Source: Cheiracanthium punctorium (Eukaryota; Arthropoda; Arachnida; Araneae; Cheiracanthiidae). Taken from it: a stretch of 64,000 nucleotides of DNA. The position numbers and the translations under genes are program-made. Positions within the stretch are counted from its first letter, which is position 1; the number at the start of each line of letters is the position of its first letter. Below the pieces are notes generated by a model. That model did not search any database. It was not told the DNA's origin and worked only from the letters and a program-made list of their open reading frames with translations. Location of the stretch: contig JAWZYV010010215.1 of the NCBI GenBank assembly GCA_038373885.1, positions 221,183-285,182 of the forward strand, written 5' to 3'. Shown here piece after piece: positions 1 through 11,489 of this stretch.

Positions 1-75
1 ATTTATTTAAATGCTTGGTAATGATCTTAATCGCAAGTATTCGGAAAGTCGAGTGGAGTCACTCCAGATTTTTTG
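1..75 (+). mobile_element. 3' end of a HINE-like (Helentron-type) element, cut by the window edge
   Basis: The sequence matches the last 75 bases of the full copies at 6155 and 9277. It carries the subterminal motif cggaaagt and the 13-base palindrome tggagtcactcca just before a T run. The rest of the element lies upstream of the window. The family is described in the entry at 6155. Confidence 0.75.
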
Positions 76-1849
76 TTGTTGTTGTTTTCCATAAATGCAC
101 GTATTATTACGTTTTTGCAAGCTTATCGAATAATTTAAACTAGGGTAGGTTACCTCTCTCAACACAATAGTATAATTTGTGATTCGAAAGAGTTTTGCAG
201 ATAAGTTTTCAAACATTTTAATCTACTAGTACACGTGTGACATGAATATTGATGTTAATATTCATACACACTAAAAATAATTGTATACTTCGTTGTACTG
301 TGGTCGTTTCCTAGCAATGTTCTAAAATCTACTGAAAGGTACTTTTTCCAACATATAACGTCTAGTACTTTTTACAAACAAGTTTTAACCATTTTATAAT
401 TTTATATCAAATAATGCGCCATTCAGTTAGTCACTTTGGTAATATTGGATTTTTTTTCTGGTTATAGCCAGACTAGAGGTAAATAAATTTTAAATTTATA
501 TTAGCTGAGATAGATAAGTTGTATTGTTTCTCCACACATTGAATAAATTGAAAGAATTGCACAGACAAATCACCCGCGTATTACCTAAGAGTTTAAATCC
601 ATATATTGTACGAAAACCTCGTACAGATTGATACAGGTAATTTGTGTAGCATGGTCATTTCTATGAAAATAAGGTAAAGCATTAAAATCTCTGGATGGCT
701 TGGAGAATTTAGCTTACTGTACATCCTCTCAAAAGCAAATTCTAGTGAAAGCAAAATTTCCTGTTTCTGGTTTGCAAATAACTAACTAGTTTTTAAACAC
801 ACACAACTCGAAAAAAAGGCGAAAAACTGAGCTTATACATAACCTGATTTATATTTTATAAGTAATTTTTAATATTCGAAACAAACGTTTCACTAGAATA
901 TTTTTTGAGAGGGTGTACTTTGAAAACAAAGAAAATATATTACATCCGAAATAGTGCATTTCTTAGTAATGCTTAGGATACGATAAATAGCATTCCTGAA
1001 ATATTTCAAGTTTTGTACAAAGAAAATAAAAGCACTTTAATATGTGTAAATAAAAATGCTTTATTTGAAACAATTACAGGTAAATTTGACATATTAATTT
1101 TAGTAAATATAATAATTATGACATTAAATTAGAACAGCATAAAAATTTCGAGTAATACAATGTTCTACAGCATTTAAAGATGTATGAAGTTCAATGTTGT
1201 ATACGTGTTGTGCGTTCAGCCGGCTTATATGGGTTTGCAAGAGCTGAAATAACTTTGGATATATTAAGGAAGTCATGTTTCTTGAAGTTTTTTTGAAGTC
1301 CCGGTTCCTAATTATTGTAATGAAGTTTTAATCTCAGCCTCAGTGTTTTGAAACTTCTTGGCATTTTCCAAAACCAGGTGCTACGCGTGATTACTGAGGG
1401 AGTTAAGACAACACCCAGTCTTGGCTATGCAGTCACTTTGTGATCAACAATCGTTGGCTAATTTATCACAGCAAAACGCAGCCAATGTTTTAGACTAATT
1501 AGACTCCCAAATGATTCTTCAAATGACTGTGGTGGCGCACGTAGCTCCATTCAATGTGTACTGGAGAATTCACAATAGAATATGAATAAGCGACTATTAA
1601 ACTGTTAACTTTTATGAGCCCAACGGATAATATGGTACTTGATGCCAGACTTGACCTGGTTTTGAATACGAAAAAACAGGACCTTGATCCAACTGCACTT
1701 TGTGCCATTGTCTTGGAGACTAGTAAACATTTGCTTTCCTCCCGACGAATGGCTTCACATCCACACTGGTGGATCCATTCTGGATTTTTCTCAGGTGGCT
1801 GTCGCTGGCGTTTTTAGTGATTATTTTTATCTTCAGGTTGGATCATATA
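76..1849. other. AT-rich DNA without a recognised gene
   Basis: I see no coding signal. Bases about 175-270 reappear in inverted orientation near 8680-8770, with shared words such as aaaatgtttgaaaac and actagtag, so part of this stretch is an unclassified repeat. Confidence 0.5.
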
Positions 1850-2400
1850 CGACTTATTTTTGATGGCAAACTTGAAGCTAATTATTAGGTCCATGCAGCA
1901 ACTTTATGTTCGTCTCGCCCCATCTACTAGAGCAGTCGTATTCTCAGGTTCTACCGCTGCTCTCTAGGCTTTGTCAAACACCCTGGATAGAAGTTCTCAA
2001 GTACAGAGTTACAGGGAGCTAGTGAAGAAGATTGAGGGAATCGTTGCTTTCCAGTGGGTTACCTTCCCATTGCGTTCGCAGAGGAAAGGAAATGGCTGAC
2101 TTTTTGATCAAAAAAGGTACTAGCATTCTCCAAAAGTTTTGTAGAGATATGTCTCTCCTTTCATCTAAAACAGAAATTAAGAGAATCTTCGAGCAATCAT
2201 TCAGCCATCTGGCTTCCCAGGAAGGTGGAGGTAAGTCATGGGAGGATGCTTTGTCAATCTCGCTGTTTGCCAGATTCAGCCGGAGCTTCTGCAGTGGCCA
2301 TTTTTTGACTCTTAACAGGACATAATTGACTCAATGTCTATCTGTTCCGTTTTAATTTAACGATTTCACCAAACTGTGTCTTATGTGACTCTGTACATGC
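1850..2400 (+). pseudogene. Degenerate LINE ORF2, RNase H domain (Jockey/I-like)
   Basis: This is a relic of the C-terminal RNase H domain of a non-LTR retrotransposon, which in a live element removes RNA from the RNA:DNA hybrid. Near 1933 the translation reads VVFSGSTAAL followed by a stop, resembling the usual IFSDSKAAL motif. Further on SQVQSYRELVKKIEGIVAFQWV is readable as two adjoining stretches, then after a frame change PSHCVRRGKEMADFLIKKG, resembling the typical PSHCGIRGNEMADFLAKKG. Another frame change leads to AVAIF, LLTGHN and a YLFRF stretch, as expected near the end of ORF2. In-frame stops and at least two frameshifts show it is dead. The spider-like wording of these motifs is recalled family knowledge, not a search result. 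Confidence 0.7.
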
Positions 2401-2986
2401 TTTGATTGCTGCGTATTAAACGAGTGTTCTGCACTAAATTATTTTAACTGCATTGTAAAGAAATACTGAAGAACTCGTTGCCTAATACCCTAATGGTCAA
2501 TAGCCTGGCGTTTCTTTAATACTAATAACTGAAGTCAATTCTTTTATTTTCTCTGAAGATGACATATGTTACTGAATGGCTTTTAAGCTTCATACTTCTT
2601 GAGATGTTTGTTTAAACTACAGCTAATTTTCTAATGGTTCAACTATCTGGAAGACGGGATGGTATTATTGCATTAAAAAAAATACTTGATGAAATCCTAT
2701 TAAATATTATCGAGGCTTTCTGATGCTGAAAATGTAGAACATTTACTTCACACAATCGTTTTAGAATTTCTTACGATATACCGTAGTAGATAATTGCTTT
2801 AAACATGGATACAAGTTTTACATTAAGAGTCAATTTAGTAGTTGATTTAGAGAATCATCAAGAAATTTTAGAAAGTTACTAGAAGAGGTTCAAAAAATTA
2901 GTCTTTCATTCGATACTTTTCTAATCTGTAATTATCCGTATTTCTCCTATTTCTTTCAAGACTTCCACTTTTTAAGTCTTCTGTCT
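2401..2986. other. AT-rich DNA, nothing recognised
   Basis: I see no open frame, terminal inverted repeat or known repeat. Several T-rich runs on the plus strand could hold a minus-strand polyadenylation signal for the candidate exon at 2987, but none is distinctive. Confidence 0.4.
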
Positions 2987-3247
2987 TTACTCAATGTTTT
3001 TTTCCACCCATCGGTCCGGTATTACAGGCTCATATTCAGGAACAGTGTACCAAGTGCAGTCTTCCAGAGAGCACAGTCCATCAAGATCAATTGTTTGTTT
3101 CAACACCCAAAACTGTGTACTGTTTTCTTTCACTTCGTATCTGTCACCCAGGTAATAGATGACGAAGTTTCTTTTTCTAGCTTTATTCTTGCTTTTGATT
3201 TTGGGCACGGTTTCATATTCTTCAATAAGGGATTCGTATTCTTACTC
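2987..3247 (-). CDS. Candidate terminal exon or small protein, unknown function
   Basis: On the minus strand an open frame of about 84 codons runs from near 3247 down to a TAA at 2987. Its composition is unlike the low-complexity frames around it. It begins EYESLIEEYETVPKIKSKNK, has a basic patch KARKRN, a hydrophobic stretch FVIYYLGDRYEV, and ends with VPEYEPVIPDRWVEKN; two tryptophans and two cysteines lie in the C-terminal half. No ATG is available, since the most upstream valine codon is the only usual alternative start, so if real it is probably an exon whose acceptor lies just upstream (a weak AG precedes it). I do not recognise a family. It could also be a chance open frame or part of an unknown transposon. 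Confidence 0.3.
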
Positions 3248-3801
3248 TTTTGCAGATTTCCCAAAGGGTCTGAAATTTTTCGTCAAATGTTAGTACAATA
3301 AAAAAAAAAAATTAGCTGCAAAGGAAGAGCTTAAGATTGCGTTAGAAACATCTACACCTATATCAATAGTCTTTCAAACTAAAAAGTCATACTAGTATGC
3401 TTGAATACAAAAAAAAAAAAAATAAAATAAAAAATAAAAGGGAAGATGAAAGAACGGAGGAAAAATTTGGAATTGGATCCGATTGAGCAAAAACTAACCT
3501 CTTTTATTACTATACACAAAAGTTTTGAAAGATCCTTCAGTGGTGTAAAACAATCACAACCATTTTTTTAATTTCTTTAAATCGAAAAATTCTCATTCCT
3601 TTTCCTTATTTTATAAAATCAAAACGAAATTATTGAAGGAATAGTCCTCTTTGAGATACAGTTTAAACGAAGATTACTGACTCTTTTGCTTCGCTTTTCT
3701 CCTTCATCTTGCAAAACAAACAATTAGGAAATTCTTCCCACTTTATCAATAGCCTTTCACTACTAACTACTGTCTTAATTTATGGAAAAAATGTACACAG
3801 T
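3248..3801. other. AT-rich DNA with A runs, nothing recognised
   Basis: The stretch includes poly-A tracts near 3300 and 3410. I see no repeat ends or coding signal. Confidence 0.4.
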
Positions 3802-4070
3802 TTAACCCTTTGAGGCGCAACCCTTTTTTCAGCATTGGGCAATCTAACCAGCTGTTCTCGCATTCTTCCATTTTTCAGCAGATGTCAGAGCTGTTAAAAT
3901 GAATCGTGGGCAATTTTTTTACGGGATATGACGTGCTAAAAAGTAAAGGATGTCTCATGGAGCTATGTCACCCGCAACTCTTTTTATAGAAATCCAATCT
4001 ATTATTCGTGACTGGCAACAGTCAAAACGTAAGAGTTGGGTGTTCCCAGAGCGGGAAACAGTACGCCACT
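3802..4070 (+). mobile_element. Truncated TTAA palindromic MITE (piggyBac-type)
   Basis: It starts with TTAA then CCCTTTGAGGCGC, the left end of the family described at 21595. The interior is shortened and the right side decays after a copy of the cccagagcggga subterminal hairpin, so the right TTAA end is missing. Confidence 0.6.
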
Positions 4071-4653
4071 GTAATGAGTATGAACATGAGCTCTAGATTA
4101 GTGCTCCGGCAGTTTTTGATCAAGAAATTAAGCCCTGGTGTGCAAGAAAACACGAGTCACAGTAATAACTTACATCCTTGGTCCGACAGGGTGTACTAAT
4201 TTATGTCTAACCAATGGCATTTAATTTAATACTCACATGATGCGTTTGAATAATCTTTTTGCCCTTTTTTTGAAATTCATCTTTCTGTGGACCTGATGGA
4301 GTCGCAAATTGGACAGAAGATTGAATAGTTATTCTCTAAAAACTTAAAATAGTGCGTAAAATACAGTTATTGGATTGATATTTTTTGCGATGGACAGTTC
4401 GAGAACACGTTGTAACTTGTATGCTTTTGGAGAAAGTGATTGGAGTATTGTTGAAAATTTTCTGTTTCAATCACCCAGGTGTAAAACCTTTGTTACAAAT
4501 CAGTTGTTGCAAACCCACGAATACATTTCTTATGAAATGCTTTATTTAATTCCATTGTTTCGTTTTACTCCACATTGTTACATTGAATATAAAAAATTAC
4601 TCGATTTCTCAAAATTTCAAAAAAGAGGCAAACATAAAAATTTGCCAAAATAT
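4071..4653. other. AT-rich DNA, no supported gene
   Basis: A plus-strand frame from 4375 runs into the LTR that starts at 4654. It has no recognisable motif and I do not call it a gene. Confidence 0.4.
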
Positions 4654-5543
4654 TGTTGCAGAACACTCTGCTTGTTTTCTGGGTTAGTCGTTCTAAAAGT
4701 CCAGTTGGTGTAGAAAGTTCTAGTAAAGAGTCCACTTGGTCAAGATGGAACACAAACTTTATTGCTTCTAGAACTTAGTCGTACAATCAGCAGTACAAAA
4801 TTCACAGGCACTAACGACCAGTAGCTCGTTTATAATAGTCCACTCAGTACCGAAGCTTTCACAAAAGCTGTAATTCTCACACAAAATAAAACACTTCCAC
4901 AGGTAAAATTCAGTGGAAATACTAATCCCTCAAAACTCAGCAACACACAACGCTCAAAAAACAAAGCTTCAAAAACGCACGCGGGAATACCGCTTCTATC
5001 ACTCAGTTCACAGAGAAGAGCAGCTAACTTATCGGACTCTTGATCCACACTGAACCGGGGCCTCTGACATGCTCGTATTTATAGGCGACGCACAAGCTAC
5101 AAGAAGCTTCCAGAAGAATGAATTTCTCGAAGATTCCACATAAAGCGGGAACTTTGATTAACATCATAGAAGAGAAATATTAGGCTATTATGCATGGTGA
5201 ACTGATTATGCAGAAAAACTATCTTTACAAGTCCCATTGGGCAAATCGCGCCAAATGACCGAAATGTCGCTAAGTTTGGTGACTTTTGGCGAAATATTCC
5301 CAAATTGGGTGCCAAAAATATCACCAAAAATCGAAGTGACCGAGGGCCTAGGACCCATATTTCTCGAGATTTCTAGAACCGCCATTGGAAAACAATGGGG
5401 AAACCAAAACCTCCGTATCACAGGTCATTGTTGCCCAATTTTGATACAACTAAAAGCAAAATTTAACTATTTCACGCGTAGAATACGAATTTTAAACTAT
5501 TTTTAACCCCCAGAACAGCGGGTAGCCCCGAAAATTCGTAATA
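4654..5543 (-). mobile_element. Solo LTR, minus orientation, ATAT target duplication
   Basis: This is a complete solo long terminal repeat of an LTR retrotransposon, about 890 bp. Read on the minus strand it begins with the family's ACGAATTTTCGGGG sequence and ends GTTCTGCAACA. It is flanked by ATAT at 4650-4653 and 5544-5547, a 4-bp target duplication. A TATAAATA box lies at 5076-5083 and an AATAAA signal at 4758-4763 (both minus strand), so a U3-R-U5 layout can be read. U3 carries repeated GGCGA/TCGCC words and a near-match to an E2F site at 5244-5255. No internal retrotransposon sequence adjoins it, as expected after LTR-LTR recombination. Other copies are at 11657, 14656, 18505, 34395 and 49187. 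A 4-bp duplication fits Ty3-type or related elements, but the clade is not assigned. Confidence 0.8.
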
Positions 5544-6154
5544 ATATTGTCTTGAATCATCCCCCCCTCTCCCCACCTTTCGCCTTTTAAAAAGTTCTTT
5601 TAGATAGTATAATGTGTTAGTTTTCACGAAAATTTTCCTTTCAGTCAATTTTTTTCCCTAATCCTTTTTTTTTTGGACAAAATCTAATACGACTTATTAT
5701 GAGAAAAAAAAAAAAAGAAAAATAGAGATTTTTCATAAATAATTTTCATTGTAAAAATGATTAAGTATCTATTTACATTTTCTTCTAATCACTTATGGGA
5801 AGAAAGATTAACATTTCAGAAAAATTATAGTTTATAAATATAAAAAATAGGAAAAATATTGCATCGGGCATCCAAGTCCAAAGATGATTTCGGTGAAAAT
5901 TAAATAAAACAAGAGTAAAATTGGCGTTCTATGAGGGAGGGGGGAATGCCGATGGAAATAGGAGAACCTTTCGACCTTCGATGAAAAGTAGTTTTACGCA
6001 TATTTAAACTAATCCTGGTGAAAACCAATTGCGTAATATGCAAATATACGATACTATAAACGACTATTTTACTTTATTTTCAATTATTTATCGTTGTAAA
6101 TTATACAAAAAATTATAGTAACTGCTTTTAAATTTGAATACATGATTTAACTCG
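5544..6154. other. AT-rich DNA, nothing recognised
   Basis: The stretch contains homopolymer A and T runs and a G-rich patch near 5935. I see no gene or repeat ends. Confidence 0.4.
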
Positions 6155-6860
6155 TTACTTTCCGAACATGTACCATGTAAGGAAAGTATTGTAATCATGA
6201 AAAAATTCGACTTCAAGATTTTGGTGTTTTTACACGTTTTGAGGGTTTCTGAATCCATTTATGCTATTTTTACGAGATTTATGTATGTATGTGTGTATTC
6301 GTGTGTGTGTGTGTGTGTATGTGTGTGTGTGTGTATGTGTGTTTGTGTGTATGTGAGTGAACACGATAGCTCCTGAACGGAGCAATCGATGGAGCTCAAA
6401 TTGGATATATATGTCATAAACCACCGTTGCAAGACCGGTATTGATTTGGGTGTGTATAGGACTTACAGTTTTTCTACAGGGATACGACCAAGATTTCTTT
6501 TACATTATGGCCTATGGGGGGAATTTCTTGAAAGTGCACTAGCGTTTAAACGATACATTCGATTGAGCTCAAATTCGGTATACATGTTATAAACCACCAT
6601 CCTAAGAGCGGTATTGATTTTGGTGTGTATAGGACTTACAGTTCTCCTAAAGGGCTACGACAAAACTTTCTTTTATGTTATGGCATAATGGCATATGGGG
6701 AGAAATTCTTGAAAGTGCGCAAGCGTTTAAACGGTGCATTCGATTGAGTTTCAATTTGGTATATATGTTTGAATGATTCATCGATTAAAATTTATTTAAG
6801 TGCTTGGTAATGATCTTAATCGTAAGTGTTCGGAAAGTCGAGTGGAGTCACTCCAGATTT
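6155..6860 (+). mobile_element. HINE/DINE-1-like non-autonomous element (Helentron type), full copy
   Basis: This is the reference copy of the main repeat family here. A 12-base subterminal inverted repeat is exact: actttccgaaca at 6157-6168 and tgttcggaaagt at 6827-6838. The 5' end folds on itself (actttcc with ggaaagt, acatg with catgt), and the 3' end has the palindrome tggagtcactcca at 6843-6855 followed by GA and a T run. Between them lie a (TG)n microsatellite at about 6298-6358, a conserved block gaacacgatagctcctgaac, and about two copies of a roughly 174-bp tandem unit. Subterminal inverted repeats, an internal microsatellite, internal minisatellite units, a 3' hairpin and insertion into T-rich DNA without a target duplication are the known marks of Helentron-associated elements. 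No Rep/helicase coding is present. Other copies are at 1, 9277, 15713, 27140 and 30250. Confidence 0.75.
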
Positions 6861-7246
6861 TTTTTATTAGTTCATTTATAAATGAGTCAATTTTAAGATT
6901 TCTTTTAATGTAGAAGAGCGGAGGGTATTATGGAACACCATTTACATTTCTTAACTATAACTTTACAGGTGTTTGAATGAAATCCTCAAAATCATCTTGA
7001 GTACATACTATAACTAATTGTGATGAAATGTCACCTGTAAAGAAATTACACTACTGATTTTGTTGCTATAGAAAAATTATTTTTAAAAAGTTACGCATTG
7101 GAATGGTCGGGTAATATGGAATAAGTGGTTTAAACAGTCGTAAAGCTAATTATACTTCATTAAAGCTATTTTTAAATACTAAACCATATTTATAAGATTA
7201 TGCTCAAGTCGTTTTCTGCTTCCAATCTACTTAGATAAGTCGCCGA
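6861..7246. other. AT-rich DNA, nothing definite
   Basis: Words like ggagggtattatggaa near 6920 recur inverted near 8940, hinting that an old unclassified element once spanned the 6.9-8.95 kb region. Confidence 0.3.
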
Positions 7247-7414
7247 CAGTGTCGTAGCCAGAAAATTATTCATGGGGGAGGGGGTTACGACTACTGCAAC
7301 TCACATATATGCATACATGTGTGTGATAAGGGAGCGAAGAATATACATTTTGTACAGCAAAACCATCCTCATGGGGGGGACCCCCAATCCCCCGCCCCGT
7401 TGGCTACGCCACTG
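7247..7414. mobile_element. Short hAT-type MITE, GTAGCCA family
   Basis: The termini are cagtgtcgtagcca and tggctacgccactg, with G-rich then C-rich subterminal tracts. It is flanked by gtcgccga (7239-7246) and gtcgcaga (7415-7422), a 7/8-matching 8-bp target duplication that is diagnostic of hAT transposition. Four more copies are at 18334, 26945, 62399 and 63299. Confidence 0.75.
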
Positions 7415-7644
7415 GTCGCAGATATAAACTTTCTCTGCTCCGGGTCAGCCCACAGAGAAAATTTGAAGCACTGAATCGAAATTTCACCTCGTTGATTTTT
7501 GAAGAATTTTCCGTTACAGAAGATACGTTCAGTGTGTTCGTTTCCTGGTTCTTTAGCGGATGGCACGAAATCCATTACACTATTACCTAGTATTCCATAG
7601 TACCCGACACGCGACGCGCCATCTAGAAAAATGAACCTTTAAAC

Positions 7645-8594
7645 CAGTGGCGGCTCGTGGGATACAGCAAGTACAGCCGGGCTGCACTTGAAATTATCAG
7701 CACATACTTTAAAATAATTTATTCTACTAATTTTCCTAAATTCAGATTAGAATTATGGAATTCCTACGGTAAATTAAAAAAATCTCCGAAAAAAACCAAA
7801 CACAAAAAAACGTATTGTGGCCGGATCGCTCATTCAGAAAAAAAGCACTTTAATCTTCCCGCAATTCAATTGGGAAAATCTTTGGTTCAGCCCAGAGCGC
7901 TGAAAAGAAGATTGGCAGCACCGTTGCCATGACAACGACTACGTAAGCAGCCTCTCCGGCATAGGGAGTATGCAGCTGATACAGCCGATGAAAGATTTTT
8001 TAACGGCGGCTGAACTTGAGAACTCGACTAACTGATTGGCTCGGACGAGAAGGAGGGAGGGGGTAAGGAGAATACATGTTTGGAAAACTCTCGACTTTAT
8101 ATTGCTCAATTTATCAAGAAGGTAAGCCTGAATAGACGCTTATGAATGGACAATGACCCATCAAAGCAGTATTGTTTTTAAGTAGGTAATGGCATAGAGG
8201 ACATGGCGAGCGAGAAAATTCTTTAAACATGGGAAATTTTAAAGAGCTTTTAAAGTTATCGTTATCTAAAAGAACAACTTCTAAGGGAACACTATCGATG
8301 TTCAAAGACACGGATGAATTGCAATTTTGAGGATAAGAGTCGCTCAGTCTCGTTCGAAAATTTATGTCCATTTTATGGAAGGATAAAATAGGATAAACTC
8401 GTTACATTTTTCTATTATGTAATTGGCTCTTACTTTTTTATGTTTTTTTTTTTTTTTTTCCCCTCAGTGAGGGCTTAATCCGCCAGCTTTCGAATTCAGT
8501 AACAAAAGATTTTCCAATCCTGTCCGGAGGAAAGGGGGGGGGGGGCTCATATGCTTCCGGCTGCACTAACAGTTTTGACCACGGGCCGCCACTG
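7645..8594. mobile_element. Non-autonomous hAT element, 950 bp
   Basis: The termini are CAGTGGCGGCTCGTGG and (inverted) CAGTGGCGGCCCGTGG. Perfect 8-bp target duplications ctttaaac lie at 7637-7644 and 8595-8602. The interior has no transposase frame and includes a T run followed by a G run near 8440-8550. Confidence 0.85.
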
Positions 8595-8602
8595 CTTTAA
8601 AC

Positions 8603-9276
8603 GGATGGGCAAAACACTGTCAGCTCAAAAACAAAAAAAAACAGTACAACAAACAACAATTCCTTTAGTGTACATTATGCATAATGTGAATGTTCAAGTC
8701 ACGTGCATACTAGTAGGTTAAAATGTTTGAAAACCTATCCGCAAAAACTCTTGAAAATCACAAAACGCACTTTGTTCTGTACAGAGTGAGTGGTACGGCT
8801 AACAACACATAGGGCCCACTCTCACTGCAGTGTGACACGGAAATCTTACTTGAGTAGTAATTTGAGTTATTCCCACGTGACAACAGTACCTAAACAGAGC
8901 CGAAACCCGGGTATTCCATATTTCCCGACTATTCCATAAAATATACCCTCCTTTCCTCTTTGTGCGTGCATAGTTTTCAAAACTTGTGCAGTTTTACGAT
9001 GCTTCTCTTGCTGAAAACGTCACAAGAGAAACACTGAAAGAGTCATGGACTTTTTCTGTCCCCACTCTTGTTTTTAATGCGTGCAGACTTCTCCTGAAGA
9101 AGGACGAAATTTTTTCCCCCCGAAACGCATGTCCAAGTTCATAAGTACCTTTTATGCTTGATTTTTTACAAAGTTTTAATTACTTTCTTTTAAATACCAT
9201 TTTTATGAGCGCTTTTTGTTAATCCGAAAAGCTAATTAAATCTATTTTTCCTTCAAGATCGGAATAATTAATTTTT
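8603..9276. other. Unclassified repeat and AT-rich DNA
   Basis: About 8680-8770 matches 175-270 in inverted orientation, so an interspersed repeat is present, but I cannot define its ends. The rest shows no gene. Confidence 0.4.
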
Positions 9277-9407
9277 TTACTTTCCGAACATGTACCATGT
9301 AAGGAAAGTATTGTAATCATGAAAAAATTCGAATTCCAGATTTTGGTGTATTGACACGTTTTGAGGTCTTCTGAATTCATTTATGCTATTTTCACGAGAT
9401 GTATGTA

Positions 9408-9465
<58 letters not shown>

Positions 9466-9976
9466 TTTGTGTGTATGTGAGTGAACACGATAGCTCCTGA
9501 ACGGGGCATGCGATTGAGCTCCAATTGGGTATATATGTTATAAACCACCGTCGCAAGACCGGTATTGATTTGGGTGTGTATAGGACTTACAGTTTTTCTA
9601 CAGGGCTACGACAAAGATTTCTTTTACATTATGGCCTATGGAGGAAAATTTTGGAAAGTGCGCTAGCGTTTAAACGGTACATTCGATTGAGCTCAAATTG
9701 GGTATACATGTTATAAACCACCATTGTAAGACCGGTATTGATTTTGATGTTTATAGGACTTATAGTTTTTCTACAGGGCTACGACAAAGATTTCTTTTAC
9801 ATTATGGCCTATGGGGAGAAATTCTTGAAAGTGCGCTAGCGTTTAAACGGTACATTCGATCGAGCTTCCATTTGGTATATATGTTTGAATGATTCATCGA
9901 TTAAAATTTATTTAAATGCTTGGTCATGATCTTAATCGTAAGTGTTCGGAAAGTCGAGTGGAGTCACTCCAGATTT
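9277..9976 (+). mobile_element. HINE-like element, full copy
   Basis: It has the same architecture as the copy at 6155: 5' hairpin starting ttactttccgaacatg, (TG)n near 9411-9480, two tandem units of about 173 bp, subterminal tgttcggaaagt, the tggagtcactcca palindrome and a T run. It inserted in a T-rich target. Confidence 0.75.
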
Positions 9977-10305
9977 TTTTTTTTTACGATTCTTGCAGCT
10001 TTTTACTTCGTACTAATAACTTTTAAATAATTTTTTAAAAAAAGTTTTAAGTCACGAATGCATTTTGGCACTAACTATATAAGAAATATTTGCAGAGACC
10101 TAATGCCCCCCAGCGGATGAGGCAAGACTGGAATAGTAAACTGAATAAATAAAATAAAATCGCTTGCATGCAAATACGTATTACTTATGCATTTTCTTTT
10201 CGCATTGAATTTCAGAACTAGACTTGTTTGTCGTCGTTTCATATTTTCCAAACCGAATGTAAAGTAAACAGATTGTGAATATGCTGCATTATTTTCCTTT
10301 GAATG
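9977..10305. other. AT-rich DNA, nothing recognised
   Basis: I see no coding signal or repeat ends in this stretch. Confidence 0.4.
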
Positions 10306-10313
10306 CCTTGCAG

Positions 10314-11235
10314 CAGCAGTTCACAACCCCCGGTCGCGGACCGGTACCGGGCCGCCCAAGGAACATTAAATTATTTCCATTATATTGAAGGTGGTGTATT
10401 TCTTTCGGATTTCTGCTTATACCTTTTTAAACGAAAAAAAAAAATCCGATAACTATTTAAAATTAGTTTATTGTTTACTAAACACTTCAAGGTTATGTAT
10501 TAAAATTGCATTCATAAAATTGAAAATAAATACGCTTTTCGCAGAGGGAAAATAAATAAATAAAGAAAGAAAGAAAAGAAAAATAGTTTTCTTATCGAAA
10601 AATAAACTTTAAGTCATTCCTACATCAAAATTATAATAACATCAACATTATCGAATAATATTTAATAGAACAATCCTACTATATTGTTACGCTGATCCCG
10701 GACTCACTCACTCTCTAACAATTCCGGTCCGACCACTCTCATCAAACTCTTCATCCCCGTCCATATTAACTCCCAAACACATTCAAAAAGTTTATGCGTC
10801 TGAAAAACTATGATAAAATTCATACCGTTTGTACGATCCGCTTGACGATTTTTTCATAACCATGTATAAAAATATAGAAAACAATCTCAGCTGCTTTAAA
10901 TATCTGAAAATCCACCCTTCCCCCTCACTTTTAGGCGATTTTTCGCTCTTTCTAGCTCCGGTTGATTCCAGAGAGTAAAAAAAAAAAAAAAAAAATGAAT
11001 CATTTGCGTGACAAAATTGCCTTTTCCGAGTGAAAATGACGTCACACAATTGGGATTCCAATTCGTTTAAAATAGTTTTTCCAGGTAACACGGTTTAATT
11101 TTTTTTTTCATTAAAATAATCTAGTCTAAAATATAATGAATCAACGTTCACCCCACCCCCTTCCCCGTCAGCAGACCTCAGTAAAATTATCGAACTTTGT
11201 ACGGTCCGCGCCAATAAAATGGTTGGGGAGCACTG
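10314..11235. mobile_element. Non-autonomous hAT element, GGTCCGCG family
   Basis: The left terminus is cagcagttcacaacccccgg followed by a GC-rich cggaccggtaccgg palindrome. The right terminus ends ggttggggagcactg, giving an inverted CAGTGCTCCCCAACC. Flanks ccttgcag (10306-10313) and acttgcag (11236-11243) form a 7/8-matching 8-bp target duplication. No transposase frame is seen in the 922 bp. Confidence 0.7.
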
Positions 11236-11489
11236 ACTTGCAGAATGCTTTTCATCCGTAAAAAAGATTAGTTAGCACTGTATATCGTTCACGCGGTTGA
11301 TTTCTACATATTTTGTGGGCATATCTTTCCTCGAAACGTTTTCGTTACATTTTAACAACAGGGTTGCGAGATAGCGCAGGGAAGGGGGGTGGAGAATAAA
11401 ATGTTATAAGTCCCCCAAGATTTGCGATTTTTTGATGATTTATTGTCGAGTCTGGTGCCGAAACTGCCAAACACTGCAGTTTTTCACAA

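Noticed and set aside
4375..4713. 112-codon frame that looked protein-like
   Set aside because: Its last third is LTR sequence (from 4654), it has no recognised motif, and the region is AT-rich.
4654..5543. Paired LTRs of a full retrotransposon (4654-5543 and 11657-12101)
   Set aside because: They are in opposite orientations, each has its own 4-bp duplication, and no gag-pol sequence lies between them.
9525..9892. Overlapping 60-70 codon frames with similar proteins in every HINE (VINHRRKTGIDLGVYRT-type)
   Set aside because: They are translations of the same tandem DNA unit. The unit length of 173-175 bp breaks the frame each time, and the frames stop within one unit, so they are not genes.
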